Of a stretch of DNA of 64,000 bases, positions 21,916 to 34,482 are shown one piece after another (within the stretch, counting starts at the first letter, position 1; each line of letters opens with the position of its first letter). The stretch comes from Rhodamnia argentea (lineage: Eukaryota; Streptophyta; Magnoliopsida; Myrtales; Myrtaceae). A program made the translations under genes and the position numbers. The DNA is taken from assembly GCF_020921035.1 (NCBI RefSeq), contig NC_063158.1:25778178-25842177 (forward strand), in the 5' to 3' direction. The notes beneath the pieces were generated by a model. That model saw only the letters and a program-made list of their open reading frames with translations. It made no database searches and was not told the DNA's origin.

Positions 21916-23562
21916 ATGCGAACATCTCAAAACCGCCAGAATGCGGCCGGCGTCCATGGCTTATACCATCAACCTGTGCAAGACATCGACCCTTATTATT
22001 TGCCTAATTTTCAGATCGAGGAAAACAATGTCAGTCCAGACATTGGCAGCCAAGGGACTAATTTCTCCTTTCAGGCTTACAATGAGCAGTACTTCACTCT
22101 CGAATCTGCTCCAGCCATTTCCGGCTTTGGTTCGTATGATTCCCCTTCGGCTGTGAGCGTTGCGTCTAATAGGAGTCCCTTTTCGAATCAAGGTTCACAC
22201 TCGTATTTGTCAGATGCGCAACATTCTTCTGACAATCCTCATGGGTCACCCATCAGTGGTTCTTCTGTGGCTAGTTTTGGCAATGACATGTGGGGCAAGC
22301 TGAGGGAGCTGGAAAATTCGTTGCTTGGACCTGAATCTGATATCAGTGATAGCGGCAATTGTTGCCTAAATAGTGGGAGCCACCAATTCACATCAACTGG
22401 GCAGTGGGATGTAAATCAGATGATAGAGATGATCCCTAGATTGAATTTGAAGGAAGTGCTCATTGTCTGTGCACAAGCGATTGACAATGCTGACATGCCT
22501 AAGACAGCTGGTTTGATGGAGTTGTTGGAGAGGATGGTGTCTGTCTCAGGAGATCCAAACCAGCGTTTGGGTGCTTACTTGTTGGAAGGGCTTAGAGCGA
22601 GATTGGAATCTTCTGGGAGCATAATCTACAGAAAGCTCAAGTGCAAAGAGCCCACTAGCTCAGAATTGATGTCTTACATGCACATCCTCTATCAGATTTG
22701 CCCATACTGGAGGTTTGCCTACCAGTCAGCAAATGTCGTAATTGAGGAAGCTATAAAGTACGAGTCAAGAATCCACATAATTGACTTCCAGATAGCTCAA
22801 GGAACCCAGTGGATCACTCTTATCCAGGCTCTTGCAGGACGAGCGGGTGGGGCCCCTCTCATTCGCATCACTGGAGTTGATGACTCCCAGTCAGCTCATG
22901 CGCGTGGAGGAGGGCTCAGCATTGTCGGGCAGAGGCTAGCGAAGGTTGCTGAGTCGTGTGGAGTGCTATTTGAGTTCCACAGTGCCGCCATGTGTGGAAG
23001 TGAGGTAGAACAAGAGAACCTCGGATTGCGACCTGGAGAAGCTATAGCCGTGAATTTTCCATATGTTTTGCATCATATGCCAGATGAAAGCGTCAGTATC
23101 CATAACCACCGTGATCGGCTGCTGCGATTGGTTAAGAGTCTATCCCCAAAGGTGGTCACCCTCGTGGAGCAAGAGTCTAACACCAACACGTCACCATTCT
23201 ATCAAAGGTTTATAGAGACCGTGGACTATTATACAGCAATGTTTGAATCAATTGATGTGGCGCGCCCACGGGATGACAAGCAAAGAATCAGTGCGGAGCA
23301 GCATTGCATCGCCAGGGACATAGTCAACATGGTAGCTTGTGAGGGGATGGAAAGGGTTGAAAGGCACGAACTTTGGGGGAAATGGAGGTACAGATTTAGG
23401 ATGGCTGGGTTTCAGCAGTTCCCGTTGAGTTCTGCAGTTACTGATGCTGTCAGAGATCTGTTAAAGGGATATAACGAGAAGTATAGAATCGAAGAGAGGG
23501 ATGGAGCTCTTTATCTCGGCTGGATGAACCGAGCTTTGGTAACTTCTTCTGCGTGGTGGTGA
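21916..23562 (+). CDS. GRAS transcription regulator, PAT1 subfamily (SCL13/PAT1/SCL5-like)
   Basis: This is an intronless coding region of 548 residues. PAT1-subfamily GRAS proteins act in phytochrome signalling and in stress or gibberellin responses. The N-terminus MRTSQNRQNAAGVHGLYHQP with YFTLESAP, YDSPSAVSV and SPFSNQGSHSYLSD is typical of PAT1/SCL13, and GKLRELENSLLGP is the conserved pre-domain helix. The GRAS domain begins near residue 175 (LNLKEVLIVCAQAIDNAD). The VHIID core is IHIIDFQIAQGTQW from residue 286. Then come LRITGVDD-like IRITGVDDSQSAHARGGG, NFPYVLHHMPDESVS, VTLVEQESNTNTSPFYQRF, AARPRDDKQ-like VARPRDDKQRISAEQHC, and a SAW motif ending GWMNRALVTSSAWW. No domain is missing. 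An intron in the 5' leader is likely. Confidence 0.95.
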   Translation: MRTSQNRQNAAGVHGLYHQPVQDIDPYYLPNFQIEENNVSPDIGSQGTNFSFQAYNEQYFTLESAPAISGFGSYDSPSAVSVASNRSPFSNQGSHSYLSDAQHSSDNPHGSPISGSSVASFGNDMWGKLRELENSLLGPESDISDSGNCCLNSGSHQFTSTGQWDVNQMIEMIPRLNLKEVLIVCAQAIDNADMPKTAGLMELLERMVSVSGDPNQRLGAYLLEGLRARLESSGSIIYRKLKCKEPTSSELMSYMHILYQICPYWRFAYQSANVVIEEAIKYESRIHIIDFQIAQGTQWITLIQALAGRAGGAPLIRITGVDDSQSAHARGGGLSIVGQRLAKVAESCGVLFEFHSAAMCGSEVEQENLGLRPGEAIAVNFPYVLHHMPDESVSIHNHRDRLLRLVKSLSPKVVTLVEQESNTNTSPFYQRFIETVDYYTAMFESIDVARPRDDKQRISAEQHCIARDIVNMVACEGMERVERHELWGKWRYRFRMAGFQQFPLSSAVTDAVRDLLKGYNEKYRIEERDGALYLGWMNRALVTSSAWW

Positions 23563-24434
23563 AACTTGTAGGTTTTGCCGAGTGAAACCTGTAAAGTTTT
23601 GTACTAGTTGTAGTTAATGTTTAGCTTGATGATTAGCTTTAATTCCACTTCTATAGGATCAAGGGAGCAATGTTCAGAACTTCCACTACACTATTGTAAA
23701 ATCCCCAACTTGAATTTGGAAGGAAAAAGAAAGTTCTTTGTAAATGTCTGCTTTGCAATGAAGCAGATAGAATTTTCTTACGCTACTTCTTGTATCTATC
23801 TGTGTTTTTGCACTTGATGCTCTAATTTAGCTGATTGGTGGAGAACTCTGATGAAATATGGTGCTGGTACTATCTTTGCAAATAATGAGATGTTATTATT
23901 GGGTAAATGAAATTTTCTGGCAGCAGGGAAGGTGAATTCTTTCATCAAAGTTCAGTTCTTGCTCAGTGAAGTCTACAGCGCTAAGAAAAAAGCTGTCTTG
24001 CTTGTGAAATTACATGAGTTTGTCTTTCTCGGCAAAATCTCATATTATCTGCCTTTCTACATCTGCATCAATCTAGAATTAGCTTAGTGAACTCAGTTTC
24101 TTGCTGATCGTTCAGTAACAAGACAGAGACGTAACAAAGAAAGTACAAGTTTCCTGCTAATCGTTCAGGAACATGACAGAGGCAAAATGGATTGCTCATG
24201 GCCAACAAACCTCCCAAAGTAAAAAGTTTTTCCGTTACATTAATCTGGATACTATACAAACAGCATTGACGCAGCTAAGACTACAGGTGCTCTGTAAGTA
24301 ATTTAAATCAAAGAGAAGACTGAGCTATGTACAGGCTCATTTGTGGCTTCTAGATGTGTGATAAGCGGAAAGCAAGTAAAACCATTATCATCCTATCCTG
24401 TATGTCTAAATAGTTTCCTTCTGCTCCTTCTTCC
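23563..24434. other. GRAS 3' UTR and converging PPR 3' region
   Basis: The GRAS gene (plus) and the PPR gene (minus) converge here. No RNA gene or further coding sequence was recognised. Confidence 0.5.
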
Positions 24435-26391
24435 TCACCAATACTCCTTGCAATTGCATGAACCCTCAAGAAAATGATGGAAGCGGTTGCGATCCCTAAC
24501 TATGATCTCCCTGTTGTAAATCTTGGAGATGAGTTTTATGACGAAATGACAATCATCACATATTCGTAAGTTCTTAACAATTCTAAGAGGGGTTCTGGGA
24601 TCTGTACTGAGAAGTCCGAAAGCAATAGCCAGCTTCTCACTATGATAAGCCAATGCAATCTCTTTCTGTCTCTCATCGAGATCTTGTGAAACTGTAGAAG
24701 TTAGCGGTTTGTACCTGGCAAGCTTCAATTTTTCGAAGATCTCACTCAACATTTGGTAAATCTCCGGTGTCCGTGGGTGTGACTTATCACCGGCAACGAA
24801 TTCATAAACTGCATTGTCCACTTCAATGGAACTACTGCCAGGAAGCTTCTCAATATTTACATTTCTCATCGTTCTTCTCACTTGAATAACTTTGTCCCAC
24901 TTCTGTTCTTGGGTGTAAATGTTTGACAAGAGAACATAATTCCCATCGGCTTGTGGTTCCAATTCAAGAAGATTGACTGTGGCTTCTTCTGCCAGGTCAG
25001 TGTCCTTGTAGACTCTGCAACCTCCAAGAAGGGCCCTCCAAACAACAGCATCTGGTGCGAATGGCATCTTTTGAATGAGCTCCCTAGCCTCTTGAAGTCG
25101 CCCTGCGCGAGCCAAAATGTCAACCATGCAACCATAATGTTCAATTTTAGGAGTAATGCCATAAACATCACTCATGCATGTGAAGTATGTCCATCCCTCA
25201 TCAAGAAGGCCCATGTGGCTGCATGCACTCAAAACCCCAACAAAGGTAATATCATTGGGCTTAATTCCTTCAGCTATCATTTTGGAGAAAAATTCAAGCG
25301 CGGCTTGACCAGATCCATGGTTAGCAAGCCCCAGAATGGCAGAACTCCATGTGAGGACGTCCCTTCTGTCCATTCGGTTAAATACACTCAATGAGCTGTC
25401 TATGTCGCCGCACTTCGCATACATGTCCACTAGTGAAGTGCCAAGCTTCATATCTACTTCAATCCTAGTTCTCTGCATGTACTCATGGATCATTTTGCCC
25501 ATTCCTAGCGCACCTATGTCTCCACAGGCAGCCAATACACTGACCATCGTGATGTTGTCCGGCACCACATTTGCTAATTGCATCTTGTGAAACAGCTTCA
25601 ACGCCTCATTAGACTGTCGAGTCCTAGCATAAGCTCCAATCATGGAACTCCAAGATACTACATCTCTTTCCCTAGCACTGTCAAACAGCTTTCTTGCCTC
25701 CATAACATCCCCAAGCGTGGCATACCCATGAATCATGGTATTCCACGATACCAAGTCTCTCTCAAGCATTTTATCAAACAGGTCATGTGCGAGCTGAATT
25801 TCGCCAATCCTCACATACTCAGCCAACAGCACATTGTATGAAAACCAAATCTGGTTCCTTCAAATCATCTAAAATCCTCTTCGAAATCTCTACAAAACCC
25901 AGTCTCGCATACATCTCAATCAAAGCAGTTTGAACAAACAAATCCGATTCGAACCCAATTTTCATCCCTTGGGCATGCACCGTTCGACCATTATCACCAT
26001 CCATCAGCCTACCACATGCTTGAACCACCAAAGAAAGACTAAAACTATCACAAAAGACTCCATCTTGACGGCGCATTCGGAGAAACAGAGACAAGGTTTC
26101 GTGGGGTCTCTGGGAAACCAAATTAGCGCGCATCATGGTGTTGAAAATGAACGCGTCCGGGGACGAGACCGAGTCGAAAATAGAGCGAGCATAAGGCAAC
26201 GAATCACCGTACGAAGAGGAATGCATGAACAGCGTTCGCAAGAGCTTGGCGGCGACGTCGTTGTTGGCATCGAGAGCGGTTTTAAGGACGAGAGCGTGCG
26301 CTTGTCGGAGGTGACCGAGGTTCTTGGAACTGTGGAGGAGAGACATCGCCTTTTGCTCCATGGTTCTTGCTCTTGTCCAAGACAATTTCAC
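24435..26391 (-). pseudogene. DYW-class PPR gene interrupted by a single-base frameshift
   Basis: On the minus strand the first part (26391 to 25819, 190 residues) starts MKLSWTRARTMEQKAMSLLH and runs through PPR repeats to ILDDLKEPDLV. There the frame is lost at the T4 run (AAAA at 25841-25844 on the plus strand), and the neighbouring frame continues in register from about 25832 with LLAEYVRIGEIQLAHDLFDK. It then has PLS repeats, the E/E+ motifs (SSSIEVDNAVYEFVAGDKSH) and a DYW deaminase domain with HSEKLAIAFG and CDDCH (zinc ligands). It ends CNCKEYW, so the last triplet is EYW in place of DYW. Apart from this one base the gene looks intact over about 650 codons. DYW proteins edit C to U in organelle RNA. 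It is either a recent pseudogene or an assembly error. Confidence 0.85.
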
Positions 26392-27785
26392 GAGACAGCG
26401 TCAGTGGGTCGACGTGTTCGAAGTTGCTGAGTCCGAGGCTGTACTTGGAAGTTGGAACCCAACGCGAGGAATGATCAACGGCTTTTTTAACGGTCGTTGT
26501 CTCAAGGTGTACTTTTTCCCGCGCTTTGCAGGACGTTGAATATTACGTGACTCATTGATTTTGATACGTGATTATAGTTTGTCGAATTATCTGATAAATA
26601 TTGTAAAATTCTCTTCATAGATTTAATAGGAGTACTCACTCATAACTCCAGCAATATCTAACAGGAGGGACAAAAACAAATGATTATCCGATCGAAAAAA
26701 AATTCTTGGGTGGCACGTGGAATGAAAAAAGAAAGATATATAAAGTTCAAGTCCTCGATAATGACACGTGAAAAAGTAGGCCGATATAATGTTTAGAGAA
26801 TCAAATTTCAAAAGCAAAAATTGATTGGGATGCATATCATATAAGCCATATGATTGGTCGATCGCACCGTATCAATCATAATTGATGCACAAAATACTTT
26901 TTTAGAGAGAGGACCAAGGATGGTGCCGGTACGGAAGTTGTGGTATGAGCACATGTGGTTTCATGGTTGGGATGGTGTGGTGTGCTGACATTTGACAAGA
27001 AGAGAGACAATTGGGGCTTGCGTGGTATATGAGAAGGAAGATATGAGCAATTTTTGACTCATTTCAGCTCAAGAACTAGAGGTCGCTTGTTCAAATCTTG
27101 ATGAAAATTGTAGCGCAGTTAGTCGAGGCATTAGGCAATTTTCAACTCGGGAATTGGAGATAAGGTATTTCATGAATCTCAAAAGGCCTCAACTTTAACT
27201 AACTAGTGCATAAGATATGTAAGGTACTTCATGGATCTCAAAGTAGTCGGGTCTTTTATGTCTGTACCCTGGCTTATCAATAAAGAAAAATTGCACTTAG
27301 ACCATAAACTCTGGTCTAAAGACGGCAATGTCGGTAGGAGCTTCTGATGGATTTTTCTAATGAAACGCCAGGCTTGAAAATGTCAATTCTATTCTTTGTA
27401 GTTAAAGCCGAAGCTGAGAGAACGTTCACTCCAATGATCGCCTCGCGACACTCACTTTGCTTATATATTTGCCACGTGGTATGACATGTGGCACGGTTTT
27501 GCCATGTGGTGCACATTGACCAACAAGCGTTTAACTTAATGACGCAACATCTGCCATTTTTTTTTATATATTTTTTGTTGGAATTTAATTTCAAAAAATA
27601 AATTGGAAATTCATATGAAGATTTCATTTCTTTTTGAATTTACACTTCAAACATGACGTAAATAAATTAGAGAAAGCATTTTCAATTATACTCTATCGTC
27701 TCCCGAATTCTATACTCTATTGTCGGTTACACTACGGACACGGGAAATAAGTAACTCCACAATCCTACATGGGAAGAGTCGGAGA
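26392..27785. other. Upstream region of the PPR gene and repeat-rich spacer
   Basis: The PPR promoter must be at the left edge. Open frames here are antisense extensions or low complexity. No gene or bounded element was recognised. Confidence 0.4.
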
Positions 27786-28533
27786 GAAGTACACTATAAG
27801 TGTTATAAATTGTATACGGCGCTCACTTTTGTGCCAAAAGTTGCAAAAAGATAACTTAAGTACCAATTTTTTTTAAAAAACAACCACTTAAATGCAAACT
27901 CCACATGCTTGGAGCAAATCCTACATGGCCTTTTTTTACTAATATCTAAACCGACGTGGCTCATTGGAAGTAGACGTGGACTTTCACGTGGACTTAAACT
28001 TAAAAATTAACTAAAAATAAAAAAATAAATAGAAGAGAAATAAGTTGAAAAGTTTAAAAAAAGTTTAGGAGGAGTCTTGTTCGGGCGGCGAGGGTTGTCG
28101 AGGCCGAGCCTCACCGTGGCCGGGCGAGACCGAGCCTGCGGTTGGCGGGGGTTGCCGACCACCGGCCGGGGCTCGGCGACCCCCGTCGACCAACCCCCAC
28201 ACTCATCGGCCTTTGTCGAGGATGGCGGGACGGCGGCAGCGAGAGCTGTGCGAGCGCTCGTCGCTTGAACAAGACCCCCTTTTTAATTTTCAGCTTATTT
28301 TTCTTCTATTTAATTTTTTTTTTAATTTTTATCTTGGAATTCTACTCGGAAGTTCACGTGACCACAATAAAAGATCTGCCACGTCATATAAAATATTTAA
28401 ATATAAAAGTCACGTAATTCATTTGACTGATCATTTTTCTCCGATTTTGACACTTAGTTGATGGTTTTGAAACTTTTAGCACTAAAACGAACACCGTATC
28501 CAACATATGACACCTTGTAGTAAACTTCTCCTG
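27786..28533. mobile_element. Long inverted-repeat element with GC-rich core
   Basis: The left arm (GTATACGGCGCTCAC, GTGCCAAAAGTTGC, GATAACTTAAGTACC at about 27800-27875) is matched in reverse complement by the right arm at about 28440-28533 (GTGCTAAAAGTTTC, CATCAACTAAGTGTC, GGATACGGTGTTCG read on the minus strand). AT-rich stretches lie inside each arm. They enclose a GC-rich core at about 28077-28270 made of GCC/CGG-rich words. The core's open frames have no recognised domain. No target duplication was fixed; the edges are approximate. Confidence 0.6.
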
Positions 28534-29104
28534 GAAGAATTGTAATGCTATTAGTAAATGGTGTCATAATCAGAAAATAAGGCATCCAGACATGGCCGAA
28601 GGTAACTGCCAATTCGAGCCCGGCAGGACACTTGGGCCTAACGGTCATTAACAGTATTCATATAATATCGATTTTTAGTACAAAATAATTCCAAAAGGCA
28701 TATGAAAACCCCAGACCTTTTTCTTTAGGTCGGTCGTGGGCCATTCGAATCTAATTTTGTAAATACCCCACAGCCTCACAAAATTGTTTAAATGCTCTTA
28801 GTTTTCAATCTTTCAAAATTTGTGGAACTTCAATTTATGTTTAGCTCCTCAATTTAAGGAATTCATTGAAAAGATTAAAGCTAAATATTAAAAAGGAATA
28901 GGCCAGAGCATCGGCCCGTTGAAGGTGGTGAGGGCGCCACCCCCCCGCTTTACGCTTGAACCTCGCTTTTGTCATGCGGTGGTGGCGAGTGATCCTACTA
29001 ATAGAATAATTAAATGTTATATTACGCTTTTATCTCATAATTTAAGTTTTTAAAAAATTTGAGAGTGTTTTAAAAAAAATCTCACATCGTATCAAAGTAG
29101 GAGG

Positions 29105-30741
29105 TGTTGACAACTAAATTTTGAATATTCCTTTTTTGTCGTTTATTTTGCATAAAAATTAGGACTAATTCTAGTTCTAAACAAAAATAATCAAATCAAT
29201 TTTTTTTTTTTGCCGATGCTCACTCCGCATAATTTGATTAATGAGTGTTTTAAGTTTAATAGTATTTATTAGAATTATAAAATTAAAAAATGGTTTTAAA
29301 AAAAAAAAAATTGTTATAAGTATTTTTTATCATAAAGGCAAGGAAAGACATGGCTAGGTCATCGTGCCAAGCATGCAATGCAAGTGAGGAAAGATTATTT
29401 TCATGGTAAAAGAGGAAAGAAAAAATTGGTTAAAGATTTGATTCTTCAAGCCCAATCTTCTTCTGCACGTGAAGGGAGGAAAAAAGATATGTGTTCATGC
29501 CTTGAAAGATTTGTTGAGATTTGACCATGCAAGGGTGTGATATTCATTGAAAATATATCTTTATGTGAAGAAAGGAATTTCGGTCAAGAAAAAAAGAAGA
29601 AGAAAATTGTGATATTCTTTGAAGAAGCCCTAGCAATCCACTATATAAAGACACATCACACACTTAGAAAATACACGTGGCTAGAGAGGAAAGGGGGGTG
29701 ATCTCCCGCGGCATATCATCCCGATGTATTTCGTCCACATCCATCGAGTGCATCTGCGCGCGCCTCCTTGTCATCCCAACTTAGCTCGTGCGCCTTGTCC
29801 ATTAAGTTTTCCATTAACACCCTTTTGTCGCCCCTGTTCCACTCAATCAGCCTTATTTGGGTGGTAAAACCTTCTTTTGTCTTATTTGAGTCTCCAAAGT
29901 GCGGTGTGAGTTTTTAATTAAAATAATTAAAGTTGATAGAGAAACTTTCACATAAAATGAACTTTTATGTTTGGACGTTGCTTTGCTGCATCACCTTATC
30001 AACCTTGGTTTTGCTTTCTTATGCATATTTATTTGTTTGTATTTGATTTAATAAAATCTTGCCCTAACACATGTCCTCTTTGCCTTGTCCTCGGAAACAT
30101 TAAGGCATTTATGACTCGTCTGACAATTGCCCGTAGTGTGAATTAGATATCAAATCCTCGATCTCGTGAGCGGATCGCAATTCCTAAATAGAATTTAAGG
30201 TTTCCTATGTATATAGGACGGTGGTATTCTATAATATATTCACATACCTAATAAATCGAATTTAAAGGTTTTATGAATATTGTTTATTTTTGTTAATTTC
30301 ATTATTTTATGGTTTAATAATTCTAAATTAAGATGGATTTTTTAGGTTAAATTTTTCATTTGCTGAAATAAATTATAAAAATTAGACTTTGAATTTTTAA
30401 TTAGGTAGTTCCTATTTTTATAAAAAAAAAAAAAAAAATATTTAATATAGTTTTTGATTATTATATTTTTTTTGTATTTATGAATGCATTCGTTTGCCTG
30501 TCAACATTCATTAGTTATCATGCATCATATAAAAAACAAAAAAATCATCCTAGATTTTTGAAACATTAATTAATTATGTAATAGTCCACATTTAATTTTG
30601 TTTTATGAAATAAAGTATTTTTCCAATACTTCATTTTTTCTAATCTACCTACATAATTTTAAAATCTCGTAAAATAGTTGTTCTGTCATTGTTTAATCTG
30701 ATTAACCTAATAATTAACCTAAACTTTTTAGGTCGAGGTCA
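29105..30741 (+). mobile_element. Probable solo LTR of a Ty3/gypsy-like element
   Basis: The sequence opens TGTTGACAACTAAATTTTG, a common plant LTR start. It has a promoter-like TATATAAA at 29642 and AATAAA near 30050 as a possible poly(A) signal, and it ends near TTAGGTCGAGGTCA. Start, TATA context and end parallel the LTR at 58093-61010 on the opposite strand. No primer-binding site or coding region follows, so a solo LTR is the best reading. A matching target duplication was not found, which leaves the ends uncertain. Confidence 0.5.
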
Positions 30742-33700
30742 TGTATTCAAATCTTTTCAGGCCTTATTTGTCTTTCCAATTAAACATGTCAATGCTTAGT
30801 CCAGGTCAAAAAGACTTAGAGGTCCCACAAAATCTCACACCCATCTCGAGCCAAAGTCCACGCTTAGTACTAGTAAAAAAAGACCTAAATGATTTGGAAT
30901 TCTAAAACCGACCGCTTGCGTCGTTTAAAATAATTAGTCAATAAAAATATTTTTCATTGATTCATTTTTGTAAGATACAACCAAATCGGCTCATGGAAAT
31001 ATTTTTCCAAACTATTCATTTTTCACGAAATAAACGCACTTTGGTGGAAAACGATGTTGTTTGGGCATTGATTTATGCTTCAAATAATATCAATAGTCAC
31101 GTAGAAAAGAGAAAAAAAAAATCACACAAGCATTATCCTTTTGTTATAGAGGACGGAGTTAACAAAGGGACTTAATCGCACCAATTTAATAAATTTTTAG
31201 GATTTGACTATACTATGTGCTAGCGACTTGTATTAATTGATGAGAACTCCTGATTTCTTCATTATCAATTTCGGATAATAGGAATCTTAGGCTACATTTG
31301 GTAATTAGGAAAAAAGTCGGAATATGATAAAATTCATCCTATCTTGTGTTTGGTTTCCGATCAAGACAAGATAAAGTATGATATAAATAGTATATAACCT
31401 GGATAAAAATTATCCAATGGGAAAGGTGAGATAAAGGTGGATAGCATTTCTTTTGTTCATGGTATGCAAACTGTTTTTCTCGAATAACAAGTTCTTAAAT
31501 AATAATAGAATTTAAATAATATTTGAATCTAATGTTAAAAGGAAAATTCAAAATGAAAAAATACTAATAATTTTGATTTATACATATATTCTTAATTTTT
31601 TATGTCTACTATATATACATGCGTATACTTAGTACCCATATCATTAATAATATAGTTTATTATTTAATAAATGTTTTCATTAAGATATGATAGAAGGGAA
31701 AAAATAATAAAAAAAAAATATTAAAAAATAAAAATGAAGTAGAAGAACATAGATTCTTAATGAACGTATTCGAGCTTGAGAATGATCTTTCTAATTCTCG
31801 AAGAATGAGGGGCAATGAAATTTCTGAAAAAGAATTAACATCTCTATCTCATTCTCCTCCGTATCTCTGGTTTATGATGAAGTTTTGCAACTCTTTTGTA
31901 TTTTTTAGTTCAAGACAAAACTCTACAAAAATGGCGAGAGAGTCAAAATTTATTCTCCTTCGTAACTTTTTAGTTCACGTCAAAAGTCTATAAAAGCATA
32001 TCGAGAGTCAAAACTTATCCTCTATATTTTTGTGGTTCATATTGAAGTTTAACAAAAGTAGCGAGAGAGGCAAAACTTTTCATAGCCGCAAGGTGAATAA
32101 TCATAATTTCTCTCTCTTACTAGATTTTGCATTGAACTATGAGACATTCTTATATTCTCCGTTTGTACATTTTCAGGTTCCTTTACATTAGTATGTCATA
32201 TATACCAAATAATAAACATGATATGATATGAAAATATTTAATTTTATTATTACGATTCACCAAGATAGGATATGGTAAACTCCCTACGTTCATATATTAT
32301 AATGTCCTACTCGATCTTATCCCGATTAGAAATTCAGACGACCAATCACAATCTTATATCTTTAGCATATCTTCCACGACATTAATCCATACGATCAAGT
32401 CTCTACATCAATTAAAATCGCCTTCGAATATAAAAAGCATGTCTTTTCATAGAAAGCACACTACACAACACACACATGCTAGCAACTTCAGTTTGAGAGC
32501 ATTCCAAAGTCCCATAATCATCTTTAAACTAATTTAATCTGACCCTTCTTCTTGTTTTAAGAATTAATTTGTTCTAACCTTTCTTATCATCCGTTTTCAC
32601 CTGGTAGGATTAGGGGTTGCATTAACCTATAATATCCTAGTTTATCCCTTTAGAATGGGATCCATTTTCACTGTGGGAAAGCAGATATGGACATAATACA
32701 AATCAAATGCACGCCTTGTCTCCAACTCCTCCACAACTCACAACTCTCTCTCCCTCTCGAGCCTCGAAGTTTTCAAAAGCCTTTCTTAGAGAGAGACAGA
32801 GACAGAGAGACAGAGAGGGCTAGTGCTGCACAAAAGAAGCATCCATGGTGCATATGCAGCTTTCGCTTTGAGCATGCCATTCCAATCCAAGGACTCCAAG
32901 ACAAAAAGGAATTGGTGCGAGAGAAGAAGAGAAAGAATGTTGGTACCTTTTGTTTTGTCGTTGCATTATTGTTCAATCAAAGGCACCGTCATCAACAAAA
33001 GCAACACTCCCTAAGATTATTCTTTCCCTCTCTCTCTCTTTTAATTACCCTTGTCCTTTTCAACCCCTTCACACTTCCCCCAACAACCATTTCTCCTCCT
33101 ACTTCCTCTTTTCTCTCACATGAAAGAGAAAAATCTAAAACTTAGGAGAGAGAGAGAAAGAGACCTTTTTGGGAGTTTTATTTTTTTGGGAAAAAATTTT
33201 AGGGGTATTTGCAGAAATATTCATTTCGATAAAAATACCAAGAACATTCATTGGTGGTTAGGCATTTTCAGGGAGATCAACGATGAATAGATTGTATCGA
33301 GAATCGTGTCGGAGCGACCAATTTAACTAAAGTATTTGTCGAGTTTCTGATGCGGCTTTCATTCGGCTGATGTTCTCCCGTCCAATCTGGTTTGGCCGAT
33401 TCAACTCGATTTTAATTACGTCCAACGATTGGATTCGATCTCCGGTACGATATTGAAAACACCGCGTTTTAATAGGCTTTGAAAAGCTTATCGTATCAAA
33501 CCAAACCCCACCCAAAAAGAAAGGGAAAGGAGGGGGGGCTCGATCTCCAAAGCTCATATGAGAAAGTGGTTCTAGTGGGGCACAAAAGGACAGAGCATCG
33601 CCCGACCTTTTGCTCTTCCAAACACACCCTTCCATGTGCTAGTCCCTTTCGATGCCTTTGGACTCTTCTCTTCACACTCTTCCTCTTTAGCCTCCCCACT

Positions 33701-33911
33701 TTTGCCTCTCCATCCACGTACAGTTCCACACTAAACAAGCCCCCACCACATTAGATTGACCACTTGACATCTTCTATTTGGACCTTCCAACCTTGCAGCC
33801 GATTCTCATTCCCCTCTCTTTTGAAAAAGAATCACTAAAGAATTTTCTTGGGGTTCTAAATATTCACAGAATAATTCAAAACAACATAAAGTTGTTACCA
33901 TTCTTCACATG
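30742..33911. other. AT-rich spacer; GA/CT-rich stretch near 32.75-33.15 kb
   Basis: Most of this stretch is AT-rich and shows no coding similarity. A GA-rich tract at about 32786-32820 and CT-rich text to 33125 look like plant leader or promoter sequence and might belong to the small gene at 34039, but I see no splice evidence that proves it. Confidence 0.35.
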
Positions 33912-33922
33912 GTATATATAAA
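33912..33922 (+). promoter_or_regulatory. Probable TATA box of the gene at 34039
   Basis: TATATATAAAT lies about 125 bp before the chosen ATG. Transcription would then start near 33945-33955, giving a leader of roughly 90 bases. This also argues against the upstream ATG at 33952 as the start. Confidence 0.5.
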
Positions 33923-34038
33923 TATGTATTGTATGTGCATTAGGACTACACATGTTACGTGAATCCATTCAAACCCAAGAACCCAACTCGTATAGGCAAC
34001 CAAACCATACATCAACCCTGGTTTTCAAGCGCAAAAAA

Positions 34039-34482
34039 ATGGGTATTGGAGAGAGCAACAACCCCATTACGTTCCGATCCTCCTCCATTGCTCTTTTGCA
34101 AGAGAGGTTCAGGCAATTGCAGAAGGTGAAGGAGATGAGAGAGGAGAGACAACTCCTGAGGTCGCTCACAGAACCTAATAACAAGGTCTTCAGCCCCACA
34201 GCATCACCTCCACCATCCTCACATTGCGAGCCATTAGGGTTTCTCTTTCACGATCCCGAAGTGATGGTGAATAATGTCTATCCCACTTGTTCGTCCCCTC
34301 CTTGGCTCTCTCTTTCCCTCTGGCCGAGCCCACGGAGCAACTACTCTCGTCTTCAGGGTGTCGAAGCGCCAGCGCTCGTTGCGAGCCTGTGGCCCGTGGA
34401 GAACGCCTCCTTGCGCGTTTCGTCTACAAAGTGTAGGGATTATGATCACTTTGACGATGTCGACACGTCTCTTCATCTGTAA
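34039..34482 (+). CDS. Small plant protein of unknown function (coiled-coil N-terminus)
   Basis: A 147-residue frame starts MGIGESNNPITFRSSSIALL and continues QERFRQLQKVKEMREERQLL, a charged amphipathic helix likely to form a short coiled coil or protein-binding helix. The rest is Pro/Ser-rich with PTASPPPSSHCEPLGFLFHD and WPSPRSNY, and ends DDVDTSLHL. I recognise the N-terminal helix pattern from uncharacterised dicot proteins but can assign no function. The ATG at 34039 is preferred over one at 33952 because the conserved-looking part begins there and the TATA box is only 30-40 bp from 33952. A single exon is assumed; no intron signals are needed. Confidence 0.65.
   Translation: MGIGESNNPITFRSSSIALLQERFRQLQKVKEMREERQLLRSLTEPNNKVFSPTASPPPSSHCEPLGFLFHDPEVMVNNVYPTCSSPPWLSLSLWPSPRSNYSRLQGVEAPALVASLWPVENASLRVSSTKCRDYDHFDDVDTSLHL

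Noticed and set aside
24951-26430. Several plus-strand frames of 84-166 codons
   Set aside because: They are antisense to the minus-strand PPR gene, which has full domain structure.
33952-34038. Upstream in-frame ATG of the small gene at 34 kb
   Set aside because: It is only about 30-40 bp from the TATA box, so it would fall at or before the transcript start; the recognisable part begins at 34039.
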